From positions 54,775-118,774 of the forward strand of contig JAYODD010000009.1 in the NCBI GenBank assembly GCA_038106145.1: a stretch of 64,000 nt of DNA, written 5' to 3'. The position numbers and the translations under genes were made by a program. The notes below the pieces were generated by a model that saw only the letters and a program-made list of their open reading frames with translations, was not told the origin of the DNA and made no database searches. The DNA comes from JBFJKD01 sp038106145 (GTDB lineage: Bacteria; Pseudomonadota; Gammaproteobacteria; Pseudomonadales; Porticoccaceae). This document shows, piece after piece, positions 33,477-42,824 of this stretch; within the stretch, counting starts at the first letter, position 1, and the number at the start of each line of letters is the position of its first letter.

Positions 33477-34808
33477 ATGCTCGACGTGCGGGTGGCAGCG
33501 GCAAAAACCATTGCGGCGGTAGCGCAGGGCGGGCAGTCCCTGGGAGCGGCGCTAGCCAACTACCAGACGCAGGTTCCTCCGCGCGAGCGTCCGTTACTGC
33601 AGGAACTATGCTTTGGTACGCTCCGCCGTTTTCACCGTCAGCGGGCAATCGTCAACGCCCTGTTGGACAAACCTTTTAAAGCAAAAGATGCCGACGTCCT
33701 TGCGCTGCTGACCTGCGCGCTCTACCAAATGACGGACACCCGTATACCTGCTCACGCGGCGGTGAATCGATCCGTGGCTGCCTGCGCCGCGCTCGGCAAA
33801 CCCTGGGCAAAACGGGTGGTTAACGCCCTGTTGCGGCGCTTCGAACGGGAGCGATCCGCCATCGAAACCAGGCTGGCGGACGACCCCGAGTTCCACAGCG
33901 CCCATCCATTATGGTTGTGGCAAAGCCTGCAGACGGCGTGGCCCGCACAGGCCGGTACAATTGTCGCGGGCAACAACGTGCGCCCACCCATGACGCTGCG
34001 GGTTAACCTCGCCAAAACCAGCCGCACCCACTACCTGGACGATTTGCGCGCAGCTGGTATGACGGCTACCGCCAGTACCCACAGTCAGGCCGGAGTGCAA
34101 CTGGTGCAGCCGGTGCCGGTGGAACGGCTGCCCGGCTGGGCGCAGGGCAAAGTTAGCATCCAGGATGAAGCAGCCCAGTTGTGCTGCGAGTTGCTGGACC
34201 TGGCAGCGGGCCAGCGGGTACTCGACGCCTGCTGCGCGCCCGGTGGAAAGACCTGCCATATGCTGGAGCGGGAACCCGGCTTGGCGGAACTGGTAGCATT
34301 GGACATCGAATCCCGGCGGCTGGATCGGGTGCGCGAAAACCTCGATCGTCTCCGGCTGCACGCCACCCTGCTCGCCACTGATGCCAGCCAACCCCGGTGG
34401 TGGGACGGCACGCCGTTTCACCGCATTCTGGTGGATGCACCCTGTTCGGCAACCGGCGTTATCCGCCGTCATCCGGATATCAAACTGTTGCGCCAACCTG
34501 CGGATATCGCCAACCTGGCCGCCACCCAACTGCTATTGCTGCAACAGTTGTGGCCGATGCTGGCACCGGGTGGAAAATTGCTCTACGCCACCTGTTCCGT
34601 CCTGCCGCAGGAGAATGACGACGTGGTTCAGCAGTTCCTCGCCACGACCCCCAGCGCCAGACCCGTCACGCTGGATAAGCCCTGGGGCCTGGCGACCCGT
34701 TTGGGCAGGCAATTATTGCCAGGGATCGACGCGTGCGATGGCTTTTACTATGCATTGTTAACCAAGCCATCGGGAGTTACCGCCCCTGCTAATAGAATGC
34801 CCCCCTGA
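33477..34808 (+). CDS. rsmB: 16S rRNA (cytosine967-C5)-methyltransferase
   Basis: A 443-residue enzyme with an N-terminal NusB-like RNA-binding part (residues 1-130, with ELCFGTLRRFHRQRAIVNALLDKPFK) and a C-terminal m5C methylase. The SAM motif is LDACCAPGGKTCHMLE. The two catalytic cysteines are in VDAPCSATGVIRRHPD and YATCSVLPQEN. ATG 33477 follows the fmt stop by three bases. A 280-bp spacer then precedes trkA. Confidence 0.95.
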   Translation: MLDVRVAAAKTIAAVAQGGQSLGAALANYQTQVPPRERPLLQELCFGTLRRFHRQRAIVNALLDKPFKAKDADVLALLTCALYQMTDTRIPAHAAVNRSVAACAALGKPWAKRVVNALLRRFERERSAIETRLADDPEFHSAHPLWLWQSLQTAWPAQAGTIVAGNNVRPPMTLRVNLAKTSRTHYLDDLRAAGMTATASTHSQAGVQLVQPVPVERLPGWAQGKVSIQDEAAQLCCELLDLAAGQRVLDACCAPGGKTCHMLEREPGLAELVALDIESRRLDRVRENLDRLRLHATLLATDASQPRWWDGTPFHRILVDAPCSATGVIRRHPDIKLLRQPADIANLAATQLLLLQQLWPMLAPGGKLLYATCSVLPQENDDVVQQFLATTPSARPVTLDKPWGLATRLGRQLLPGIDACDGFYYALLTKPSGVTAPANRMPP

Positions 34809-35088
34809 TTTGAGTCCTTACAACCGATCTATTTTTGCTCGCCTAGAATCTCGCCGCGCGGGAATGCCACGCGGCACAATGCGCAGCAAACTGCTGCGCG
34901 CGTGCGCAGATATTGGTAAGCTGGACAGCGCCCAACTGTCGGTACTTTCCAGCGTAAATCCGCGCTGGCGCAATGCTACTACTCCGCACTGAACAGGCGG
35001 CTCCGCGGCCCGGCTCGAACGGGTTCCATGTGAACACCAGGCACTGGCAGGCAGGTTGGTGATAAACCCTCTAATAAAGGGCAGGTAA
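34809..35088. other. Spacer between rsmB and trkA
   Basis: These 280 bp contain no gene that can be supported. Short frames on both strands have no recognisable motifs. A T-arm-like hairpin at 35009-35023 was examined and rejected as a tRNA. The trkA promoter or a transcript leader may lie here. Confidence 0.5.
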
Positions 35089-36535
35089 ATGAAAATTATC
35101 ATTATCGGTGCCGGTCAGGTGGGCGGCACCCTGGCGGAAAATCTGGCCAGCGAAGCCAATGACATCACGCTAATTGATCTCGATGGGGCGCGGCTGAGAG
35201 AACTGCAGGATCGGCTCGACATACGTACGGTCGTGGGCATGGGCTGCCATCCCGACGTGCTTATCTCAGCGGGGATTGAAGATGCCGACATGCTGGTGGC
35301 CGTGACCCGCAGCGACGAGGTGAACATGGTTGCCTGTCAGGTGGCCTACTCGCTGTTTCGCACACCCACCAAAATTGCGCGCGTTCGCGCCAACGACTAC
35401 GTCCACCACGGCATGCGGGAAAAGCTGTTTGGCGACAACAATATGCCGGTGGATGTACTGATTACTCCGGAGCAGGTGGTCACCGACTACATCTATAAAC
35501 TCATCGAACAACCCGGTGCCCTGCAGGTACTGGATTTTGCCGACGGCGTGGCCCAGTTGGTGGCGGTGCGCGCCTACCACGGCGGGCCCCTGGTGGGAAA
35601 CCACCTCAGCTCACTGCGCGAACATATGCCTAACACCGATGCTCGAGTGGCCGCGATATTTCGACGCGACCGACCAATTGTTCCCGCGGGAGACACGGTT
35701 ATCGAAGCGGGTGACGAGGTGTTTTTTATCGCCGCGCGGGAAAATATTCGTAAAGTCATGGGTGAGCTACGGCGCCTGGAAAAACCCTATCGCCGCTTGA
35801 TTATTGCCGGCGGCGGCAACATCGGTTTTCGTCTGGCCAAAGCTCTGGAAGATAACTATAACGTTAAAATTATTGAATTTTCCGCCGAGCGCTGCGCCTT
35901 TTTATCGGAGCGCCTGGATAAAACCGTCGTACTTACGGGCATGGCTGGCAATCGCGATCTGCTGGTGGAAGAAAATATTGAAGATACCGACGNNNNNNNN
36001 NNTGATGGTTGTAATAGGGTCTGTGCTGTTGTAATAAATATTTTAATTTTCGTTGTTCTTTGTGGGGTTTACAAAGTCGTACCGTTTAAATATATTGTCC
36101 TCCATGCTCGCAAAACGACTCGGCGCCCGCAAAGTGATGACGCTGATCAGTAACGCCGTGTATGCCGACTTGATGCAAGGTGGAGAAATCGACATTGCCA
36201 TTTCGCCACAACAGGCAACCACCAGCTCGCTGTTGACTCACGTCCGCCGTGGCGATACCGCCAATGTGCATTCCCTGCGGCGCGGCGCGGCGGAAGCGCT
36301 GGAAATAATCGCCCACGGCGATCGCAAAAGCTCCCGGGTAGTGGGGCGCAGTATTGAGGACATCAAGGTGCCACCTGGTACCACTATCGGCGCGGTGGTA
36401 CGCAATGGCGAAGTAATTATGGCCCACCACGATGTGGTGATAGAAAACGATGACCACGTCATTGTCTTTGTGGTGGACAAACGTCACACCCGCGATATTG
36501 AAAAGTTGTTCCAGGTCGGATTTACTTTCTTCTGA
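35089..36535 (+). pseudogene. trkA: Trk potassium uptake regulator TrkA, interrupted by an assembly gap and alien sequence
   Basis: TrkA is the NAD-binding peripheral subunit that gates TrkH. The 5' part (35089-35992) encodes the first RCK domain (MKIIIIGAGQVGGTLAENL), its TrkA-C domain and most of the second RCK domain (LIIAGGGNIGFRLA), up to NIEDTD. The 3' part resumes near 36090 as NILSSMLAKRLGARKVM and runs to the normal end at 36535. By comparison with E. coli TrkA only about 15 residues should lie between. Instead there are 10 N and about 86 bp of AT-rich sequence with stop codons. The gene may be intact in the organism. It ends in a TGATG overlap with trkH. Confidence 0.85.
35993..36088. 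other. Assembly gap plus non-homologous AT-rich stretch inside trkA
   Basis: Positions 35993-36002 are N. The following 86 bp are AT-rich, contain stops in the trkA frame and have no match to the expected TrkA residues. TTGTAATA occurs twice about 16 bp apart. It may be one end of a mobile element that broke the assembly, or a misjoin. Confidence 0.7.
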
Positions 36536-37983
36536 TGCACATACCAATTATCGCGCGCATTCTTGGCCTGTTGCTGATGTTATTCAGCGTCACCCTGATT
36601 CCACCGATAGCGGTGGCGTCCCTGTATGGCGAACAAACCCAGCATACCTTTTTCCTTGCCTTTGCGATTACCTTTTCAATCGGTGTTATGGTCTGGCTGC
36701 CCTACAGTCGCACGCAAATCGAATTGCGCACCCGCGACGGCTTTGTCATCACCGTGCTGTTCTGGGGGGTATTGGGCCTGGTCGGCGCATTGCCGTTGAG
36801 CCTGGTCGATCCTCTCAACCTTTCATTTACCGATGCGGTTTTTGAATCCATCTCCGGGCTGACAACCACCGGCGCTACGGTCATAACCGGACTCGATAAC
36901 CTGCCCAAATCCATTTTGTATTATCGCCAGCAACTGCAGTGGCTGGGAGGCATCGGCATCGTAGTGATCGCGGTCGCGATTATGCCCATGCTCGGTATCG
37001 GCGGCATGCAGTTGTACCGCTCGGAAACCCCGGGACCCATTAAAGACAGCAAGCTGACACCGCGTATCACCGAAACGGCAAAGGCCCTGTTTATAATCTA
37101 CGTTATTCTCACCATCGCCTGTATGGCAGCGTACTGGCTCGCTGGCATGAGTCTGTTTGATGCCCTTGCCCACAGTTTTTCCACCGTCGCTATCGGCGGA
37201 TTTTCCACCCACGACGCGAGCATTGGTTATTTTGACAACCCACATATTATTTTTGTCTCCATATTTTTTATGATTATCTCGGGGTTGAATTTTGCTCTGC
37301 ACTTTTTCGCCTGGAATCGCAAAAGCCTGCGCCATTATTTGCGCGACGCAGAGGCCAAGATGTATTTGTATATGTTGGCAAGCGGTGCGGTAATTGTCTG
37401 TGTCTATCTTTTTTTCACCCACACCTATTCTCTACAGGAAAGCCTGATACACGGGGTTTTCCAGCTGGTTTCGATTATGACGACAACCGGTTTTGCCACC
37501 GACAATTTCAGTCAATGGCCGAGCTTTTTACCTTTTTTCCTGCTTTTTTTGTCTTTTTTCGGTGCCTGTGCCGGCTCCACCGGGGGCGGCATCAAGGTGG
37601 GTCGTATGATGATCATGGCGAAACAGGGGTTGCGGGAAATATATCGCCTGATTCATCCCAGCGCGGTTTTTCCCATGAAAGTCAATCAGCGCATTATTCC
37701 GGATCGCGTCGCGGATGCCGTCTGGGCGTTTTTTGGCGTATATCTGGCGGTATTTTACGCCATCGTGTTGCTGCTACTGGCCTCTGGCCTGGACTACGTG
37801 ACAGCGTGGTCGGCTACCGCGGCTTCGCTGAACAATCTCGGCCCGGGGCTGGGCGATGTCGCCCACCATTATGGACAGATCAACAATTTTGCAAAGTGGG
37901 TACTGTGCGCCGGCATGCTGCTCGGCCGTCTGGAAATTTTTACGCTGTTGGTGTTGTTTACACCGATGTTCTGGCGGCGTTGA
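36535..37983 (+). CDS. trkH: Trk system potassium channel TrkH
   Basis: A 482-residue integral membrane K+ transporter subunit with about ten hydrophobic segments. The selectivity-filter loops typical of TrkH are seen as SISGLTTTGATVI, HSFSTVAIGGFSTHDASI, SIMTTTGFATDNF and ATAASLNNLGPGLG. The C-terminal segment LCAGMLLGRLEIFTLLVLF is conserved. It starts within the trkA stop codon (TGATG), so translation is coupled and the TrkA-TrkH pair works as one complex. It converges on the phosphatase gene downstream with 33 bp between. Confidence 0.96.
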   Translation: MHIPIIARILGLLLMLFSVTLIPPIAVASLYGEQTQHTFFLAFAITFSIGVMVWLPYSRTQIELRTRDGFVITVLFWGVLGLVGALPLSLVDPLNLSFTDAVFESISGLTTTGATVITGLDNLPKSILYYRQQLQWLGGIGIVVIAVAIMPMLGIGGMQLYRSETPGPIKDSKLTPRITETAKALFIIYVILTIACMAAYWLAGMSLFDALAHSFSTVAIGGFSTHDASIGYFDNPHIIFVSIFFMIISGLNFALHFFAWNRKSLRHYLRDAEAKMYLYMLASGAVIVCVYLFFTHTYSLQESLIHGVFQLVSIMTTTGFATDNFSQWPSFLPFFLLFLSFFGACAGSTGGGIKVGRMMIMAKQGLREIYRLIHPSAVFPMKVNQRIIPDRVADAVWAFFGVYLAVFYAIVLLLLASGLDYVTAWSATAASLNNLGPGLGDVAHHYGQINNFAKWVLCAGMLLGRLEIFTLLVLFTPMFWRR

Positions 37984-38016
37984 TTTTTTCTAGTCACTTA
38001 CGGCCATTCTACGCAA

Positions 38017-38634
38017 TCACGTCCACTGCTGGTCGGTGACGTGTTTGACCAGATGCACGTTGGACCCGGTGTCCATATCAACAATGATGTGAGCGCAGTT
38101 GGACACCGCTGGCGGCTGCCACAACTGCTGCAACGATTTGCCGTCGATATCCGCTAATACGCTCCTGATCCAGGCGCCGTGGCTGACTACCGCCACCTCC
38201 TGACCCGGAAAACCATTATTGATTTCCCGCAAGGCCGCGCGGCTACGCTCCTGCAGTCGCGCAAATGTTTCCGCACCGGCAAGCCTGAACAAATGGGGCT
38301 TTTCGCGAAAAGCAAAATGCTCACGCGGATAAAGGGCCGCCACCTGTTTATACAGTAATCCCTCCCACGGGCCGAGGTAAATTTCACGCAATTCGTCGCG
38401 GTGCACAATTTCTGCCGCGCGCTGCGCAAAAACTATCGCCGCCGTCTGTCGCGCGCGCTGACTACTGCTGCAGAATATCCGGGCAAAGTTTATTCCCTGT
38501 AACGCCGTTGCCAGCGCTTGCGCCTGGACGATCCCCTGAGGGGTCAACACGGACTCGCTCTGTCCCTGCACTCTTCCTTCGGCATTCCAGTCGGTCTCAC
38601 CGTGGCGCATAAGGTGTATACGGGTTAATGGCAT
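38017..38634 (-). CDS. Histidine phosphatase family protein (phosphoglycerate-mutase-like)
   Basis: A 205-residue member of the branch-1 histidine phosphatases. It has the catalytic LMRHGETDWNAEGRVQGQ (phospho-His in RHG, about residues 9-11), SSSQRARQTA, the acid Glu in REIYLGPWEG and the second His in VVSHGAWIR. Family members include alpha-ribazole phosphatase and broad sugar phosphatases; the substrate is not identified. ATG 38634 is chosen because it places the RHG motif near the N-terminus; longer in-frame starts would overlap the upstream gene. Confidence 0.85.
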   Translation of the reverse strand: MPLTRIHLMRHGETDWNAEGRVQGQSESVLTPQGIVQAQALATALQGINFARIFCSSSQRARQTAAIVFAQRAAEIVHRDELREIYLGPWEGLLYKQVAALYPREHFAFREKPHLFRLAGAETFARLQERSRAALREINNGFPGQEVAVVSHGAWIRSVLADIDGKSLQQLWQPPAVSNCAHIIVDMDTGSNVHLVKHVTDQQWT

Positions 38635-38668
38635 TGCCTGCGCGCCCGGCTTTGATGACGCTGCCAAA

Positions 38669-39370
38669 TTACCAGCGCTCCCCACTGGGTCTGAGGTCCA
38701 GTTCGAACGTCCATGCGGACGAATGTTGTCGCGAAAGTTGAAAAACTGATTCGGCAATCGCCGCCGGTTGCAGGAAAAAATCGTCGGGCTCGTTAACGCG
38801 CAGCGCGCGGGTGCGGGGAATGTCGATAACACCGTCAATGATCACCAGCGCCACATGGACTCCCTGTGGACCGTAAGCGCGGGCCAGAGACTGGGTCAGG
38901 TTGCGTTGCGCAGCCTTGGCGGAGGCAAAAGCCGCGAAATTTTCCCCACCGCGCAGGGACGCTGTCGCGCCTATCACCAGTAAATTACCCTTGCCCGCCG
39001 ATACCATATCCGGCACAAACGCCTGTGCCACAGCGAGCAGGCCCAATGCATTCGCTTGCCAGGCAGCGGTAAAATCTTCCAGCGAAATATCCAGCGCACG
39101 TCCACGCACACCGGAACCCGCGTTGTACACCACGGTCTCGACGACGCCGAGCTGTTCCTTGATCTGTGCAGCCACACTCTCGACTGAGTGGGGATTGGTC
39201 AAATCACAACTAAATCCCTGTGCATTCGGTACGCCCGCCACGAGTTCGGTCAGCGCCATTTGATTACGCGCCAACATGGCCACCCGATAACCTGCCGCGG
39301 CAAAACGCTGACTGATATTCAGACCATGGCCGGGGCCAACCCCGGCTACAATACAGACGGGTTTGTGCAT
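38669..39370 (-). CDS. Short-chain dehydrogenase/reductase
   Basis: A 233-residue SDR with an atypical cofactor loop, VAGVGPGHGLNISQRFA, in place of TGxxxGxG, then VVYNAGSGVRG and a catalytic region VIGATASLRGGENFAAFASAKAAQRN. In that region the usual active-site Tyr of YxxxK reads as Phe (FASAK). This loss of the Tyr suggests reduced or altered catalysis, as in some SDR-like sensor proteins. An AGGAGGAG ribosome site precedes ATG 39370. It lies between pdxH and the histidine phosphatase. Confidence 0.8.
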   Translation of the reverse strand: MHKPVCIVAGVGPGHGLNISQRFAAAGYRVAMLARNQMALTELVAGVPNAQGFSCDLTNPHSVESVAAQIKEQLGVVETVVYNAGSGVRGRALDISLEDFTAAWQANALGLLAVAQAFVPDMVSAGKGNLLVIGATASLRGGENFAAFASAKAAQRNLTQSLARAYGPQGVHVALVIIDGVIDIPRTRALRVNEPDDFFLQPAAIAESVFQLSRQHSSAWTFELDLRPSGERW

Positions 39371-39434
39371 AGCAACTCCTCCTGGTCGTGCGTCATCAAC
39401 GTTACTGTCTGATGCAATTTATTCCTGGCAATGA

Positions 39435-40076
39435 TCAGGGAGCCAACCGGTTCACCGCCCAGTCTGCGCCGGACTCGTCCAGTAAATAGCGAAAGCGGTC
39501 GTGCAAACGACTTTCGCCGCCCTGCCAGAACTCGAATTCGCGCGGGGTTACACGGTAACCACCCCAAAAATCCGGGGCGGGAACATCGCGCCCCGCGAAT
39601 TTTTTTTGGCGCTCCGCGTACTGACTTTCCAGCACAGATCGGGAGACGAGGGTACGACTTTGCGGCGATGCCCACGCCGCGAGCTGACTTTCCCGGGGTC
39701 GGGTGACAAAATACTTGTCTACTTCAGAGCGGGAGAGCGGTCGGGCGATGCCGCCGATCATCACCTGGCGATCCAGTTGCAGCCAGGGGAAAAGCAGGCT
39801 TACGCGGGAGTTGGCGCTAATCTCCAGGGCCTTGCGACTTTCCATATTGGTGTAAAACACCGCGCCGTGATCGTCAAAGTGTTTCAATAACACCGTGCGT
39901 TGCGAGGGTAGACCGGAATCGGCCACGGTCGCCAGCACCATTGCGGTGGGATCCTGAATACCCGCGTCCGTGGCCTGCCGCAACCACAACGCGAATTGCT
40001 CGAATGGTGAAGGGCGTAAACTCGCGCGCGTTAAACGGCCGTATTGGTATTCGCGCCTGGTATCTTCCAGAGACAT
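39435..40076 (-). CDS. pdxH: Pyridoxamine 5'-phosphate oxidase
   Basis: A 213-residue FMN enzyme that oxidises pyridoxamine/pyridoxine 5'-phosphate to pyridoxal 5'-phosphate. Seen are DTRREYQYGRLTR at the N-terminus, PTAMVLATVADSGLPSQRTVLLKHFD, FYTNMESRKALEI (FMN binding), the RPRESQLAAWASPQS segment and the C-terminal RVTPREFEFWQGGESRLHDRF. ATG 40076 is chosen by homology over an upstream in-frame start. It complements the Epd-linked vitamin B6 pathway elsewhere in the window. Confidence 0.95.
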   Translation of the reverse strand: MSLEDTRREYQYGRLTRASLRPSPFEQFALWLRQATDAGIQDPTAMVLATVADSGLPSQRTVLLKHFDDHGAVFYTNMESRKALEISANSRVSLLFPWLQLDRQVMIGGIARPLSRSEVDKYFVTRPRESQLAAWASPQSRTLVSRSVLESQYAERQKKFAGRDVPAPDFWGGYRVTPREFEFWQGGESRLHDRFRYLLDESGADWAVNRLAP

Positions 40077-40104
40077 AGATTTGTCACCACTGATTGTGCG
40101 CCGG

Positions 40105-40875
40105 TTAACCGGCTGCCAGTCCTCCGTCCAGAGAAATCGCCACCCCATTCATAAAACCATTATCGTCGCAGCACGCCCACAGCATGGCCTGGACGATCTC
40201 TTCGGTTTCACCCAGGCGTTGCATGGGATTGCCCTGGAGCAAATTTTCCAGTTTCTTGCCGCCCGCCACATTCAAACCCTTTTCCAGCAGGGGCGTTTTT
40301 GAAAATGCCGGACAGATGGCATTCACGCGAATATTCCTGCGCCCATATTCCAGCGCAGCGGATTTGGTCAGGCCTATCACCCCGTGTTTCCCGGCGCTGT
40401 AGATTCCCAGGAACGGGGCGCCCATGACGCCCGCCGCGGAACTCACGTTAAGAATACTACCGCCGGGCTGTTGCAACATCTGGATAAGCTCGAACTTCAT
40501 GCATAAAAACACGCCTTTCAAATTTATATTATTGGTGTGATCCCACATCGCTTCGTCGCAATCGTGAATGCGCAGCTTTTGCTGTGCGACACCGGCATTA
40601 TTGACCGCCACGTCGAGACGTCCGTACCGTTCCACACACGCCTTCACGAACGCCTCCACCTGTGTCCCCTGGCTGACGTCGCAAGCCATGGATAATACCT
40701 CCCAACCCTGGCCACGCAACGCCTCACCAACAGCCTCCACTGCCGTTTCGTTCACATCGCAAATCGCCAGCCTGGCGCCAGCCTCCGCAAAACGCTGTGC
40801 GGCCAACTCGCCGAATCCCGAGCCGGCGCCGGTAATAAGCACCACCTTGTCGCTGTAATCGTAATGAGTTTTCAC
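40105..40875 (-). CDS. Short-chain dehydrogenase/reductase
   Basis: A 256-residue classical SDR with all motifs: ITGAGSGFGELAA, the acidic CDVNE (NAD preference), VNNAGVAQQ, the Ser of NVSSAAG, YSAGKHG and a CPAFSKTPLL segment after it. A GTG start at 40875 is read with an AGGGAAAAATT upstream; no ATG start fits. It follows the SDR at 40955-41737 by 79 bp. Substrate is unknown; the acyl-CoA dehydrogenase and MDR neighbours suggest a fatty-acid, terpenoid or aromatic catabolic step. Confidence 0.85.
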   Translation of the reverse strand: MKTHYDYSDKVVLITGAGSGFGELAAQRFAEAGARLAICDVNETAVEAVGEALRGQGWEVLSMACDVSQGTQVEAFVKACVERYGRLDVAVNNAGVAQQKLRIHDCDEAMWDHTNNINLKGVFLCMKFELIQMLQQPGGSILNVSSAAGVMGAPFLGIYSAGKHGVIGLTKSAALEYGRRNIRVNAICPAFSKTPLLEKGLNVAGGKKLENLLQGNPMQRLGETEEIVQAMLWACCDDNGFMNGVAISLDGGLAAG

Positions 40876-40954
40876 GCAATTTTTCCCTGGAAGGGTGCGT
40901 TGTCACGCACAAATGGTATACACAACGACGACCAATATTGTCGGGCCGCAAACT

Positions 40955-41737
40955 CTAAATTGATTTAACCAGATGTCCACCATCGACCGCCAGCGTCGCT
41001 CCGTTAATAAATGAACCGGCGTCACTGGCCAGCAGCAGCAGCGGTCCGTTCATTTCCTGTAATTCTCCCAGGCGCCCCGCTGGCGTTGCCTGAATGTAGC
41101 GTTTTCCGGCCTCGCTCTCGAAATATTCGTCATTCATCTCGGTTTTAAAGTATCCCGGACAAATGGCATTGACGCGAATATTTTTTCCGGCCAGCTCGAG
41201 GGCCAGGTGTTTGGTCAGCTGAATAACGCCCGCCTTGGAAGCGGCGTAAACTCCGTGACCCACACTGGTGGAAAGCCCCAGTATGGAAGCGATATTAATG
41301 ATAACGCCAGCGCGATCGGCGGCGAGCAGACGCCGCGCGGCCTCCGCCGCAACCACCCAGGCACCTTTAAGATTGGTGTCCATCACAAAATCCCAATCCG
41401 CTTCGCGGGTTTTGTGTACGGTCTTTGGAACCGCCACCCCCGCGTTATTGATCACCAAGTCCACCGTGCCGAATGCCTGTTGGGCCGCGTCGAACGCCCG
41501 CGCAACGCTGGCGCTGTCGGTAACATCCAGGTTTACCGCACACGCTTGCCGATTGCTGGCGTGTAACTCCTCCACTAACGCCTGGAGGCGCTCCACCCGC
41601 CTTGCCGCCACCACCACCTTCGCACCGGCGCCCGCCAGCACCCGCGCAAAATGCATCCCAAAACCGCTCGAAGCGCCGGTGACCAACGCAACTTTTCCGC
41701 TGATATCAAAACACGTGCTAAGCGAATTACTGGTCAC
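40955..41737 (-). CDS. Short-chain dehydrogenase/reductase
   Basis: A 260-residue classical SDR: VTGASSGFGMHFARVL, the basic AARRVERLQ after strand 2 (NADP preference likely), INNAGVAVPK, the Ser of NIASILGLS, YAASKAGVIQLTK and a C-terminal INGATLAVDGGHLV. The start is a GTG at 41737 with a CGAGGAAG ribosome site. It is 28 bp after the MDR gene, so an MDR-SDR-SDR run is likely one transcript. It differs from its downstream SDR in predicted cofactor preference. Confidence 0.85.
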   Translation of the reverse strand: MTSNSLSTCFDISGKVALVTGASSGFGMHFARVLAGAGAKVVVAARRVERLQALVEELHASNRQACAVNLDVTDSASVARAFDAAQQAFGTVDLVINNAGVAVPKTVHKTREADWDFVMDTNLKGAWVVAAEAARRLLAADRAGVIINIASILGLSTSVGHGVYAASKAGVIQLTKHLALELAGKNIRVNAICPGYFKTEMNDEYFESEAGKRYIQATPAGRLGELQEMNGPLLLLASDAGSFINGATLAVDGGHLVKSI

Positions 41738-41765
41738 GTTAACTTCCTCGGGTGATTTACCGCCC

Positions 41766-42743
41766 CTAGGGGCGCAATACCAGCTTGCCTTTCACATCCC
41801 GCCCGGTGATTTTCAAAATCGCCTGAACCCCTTCCGCCAGCGGATAAACTCTGTCAATAATCGGCGCCACTTTCCCCGCCTGAACCCATTTGAACAGTTC
41901 CCGCATATTGGCCGCATGATCATCGGGCTGCTTCTGGGTAAAGGTTCCCCAGAACACGCCCACCAGCGAGTAACCCTTTACCAGGGTCAGGTTGACCGGC
42001 AGCGTCGGAATGCGCCCGGACGCAAAACCAATCACCAGCAAGCGCCCGTTCCAGGCCATCGCCCGGGAGCAGGCGTCAAACGCATCGCCGCCCACGGCGT
42101 CGTACACCACATCGGCACCCTTGCCTTCGGTAAGTGCTTTGATACGTTTGTTTAAATCCTCCTCCGCGTAATTAATGCCATCATCCGCGCCCTGGGATTT
42201 GGCAAACGCCAGTTTTTCCGCGCTGGAACACACGGCAATCACCCGCGCGCCGATGGCCTTGCCGATTTGCACCGCGCCAATGCCGGTACCGCCGGCGGCA
42301 CCCAGCACCACCAGCGTTTCCCCGGGCTGCAGGGCCGCGCGTTGGCGCAAGGCATGGTGCGCAGTGCCGGTTGCACAAATCAGCGCGGCCGCCTGGTCGT
42401 AGCCCAACCCTTCCGGGATGGGGAATAAAATGTTGGCGTCGACAACCACTTTTTCGGCATAGGCGCCGAAGCCGGGGAACCAGCCGAGCACCGCCTGCCC
42501 GGGTTTGACGGTGCTCACCCCCTCCCCCAACTCCAGCACATCCCCGCTAAATTCTCCGCCGGGGCTAAAAGGCGGTTCCGGTCGCGACTGGTATTTGCCC
42601 TGCACCAGTAATCCGTCGGGGAAATTAACACCAATCGCGCGCACCTTGACCAGCACCTGCCCGGGACCGGGGACCGGGTCCGGCATGTCCCGATAGACCA
42701 GATCTTCAATGTTGCCATAGGCTTCGCAAACCAGTGCTTTCAT
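41766..42743 (-). CDS. NADPH:quinone oxidoreductase-like zinc-independent MDR
   Basis: A 325-residue medium-chain reductase: FCEAYG-like N-terminus (MKALVCEAYGNIEDLVY), VRAIGVNFPDGLLVQGKY, the cofactor motif LGAAGGTGIGAVQIGKAIGARVIAV, and YAEEDLNKRI. The zinc-binding cysteines of alcohol dehydrogenases are lacking, which places it with quinone oxidoreductases and enoyl/crotonyl reductases. It probably reduces quinones or alpha,beta-unsaturated carbonyls. It lies between an acyl-CoA dehydrogenase and two SDRs in the same direction. Confidence 0.88.
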   Translation of the reverse strand: MKALVCEAYGNIEDLVYRDMPDPVPGPGQVLVKVRAIGVNFPDGLLVQGKYQSRPEPPFSPGGEFSGDVLELGEGVSTVKPGQAVLGWFPGFGAYAEKVVVDANILFPIPEGLGYDQAAALICATGTAHHALRQRAALQPGETLVVLGAAGGTGIGAVQIGKAIGARVIAVCSSAEKLAFAKSQGADDGINYAEEDLNKRIKALTEGKGADVVYDAVGGDAFDACSRAMAWNGRLLVIGFASGRIPTLPVNLTLVKGYSLVGVFWGTFTQKQPDDHAANMRELFKWVQAGKVAPIIDRVYPLAEGVQAILKITGRDVKGKLVLRP

Positions 42744-42824
42744 GGTGCAATCAACTCCGTTGTCCTGTGATTACTAAACTGTTTTATCGGTTAACGCCCG
42801 CTTACCATCATCAAAGGTACGCGG

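Noticed and set aside
35009..35023. tRNA T-arm-like hairpin CCCG-TTCGAGC-CGGG on the minus strand
   Set aside because: The flanking sequence gives no matching acceptor stem, no anticodon arm and no D-arm, so a tRNA gene is not supported.
34818..35102. A 94-codon minus-strand frame between rsmB and trkA
   Set aside because: It overlaps the trkA start, has no ribosome site and no recognisable motifs.
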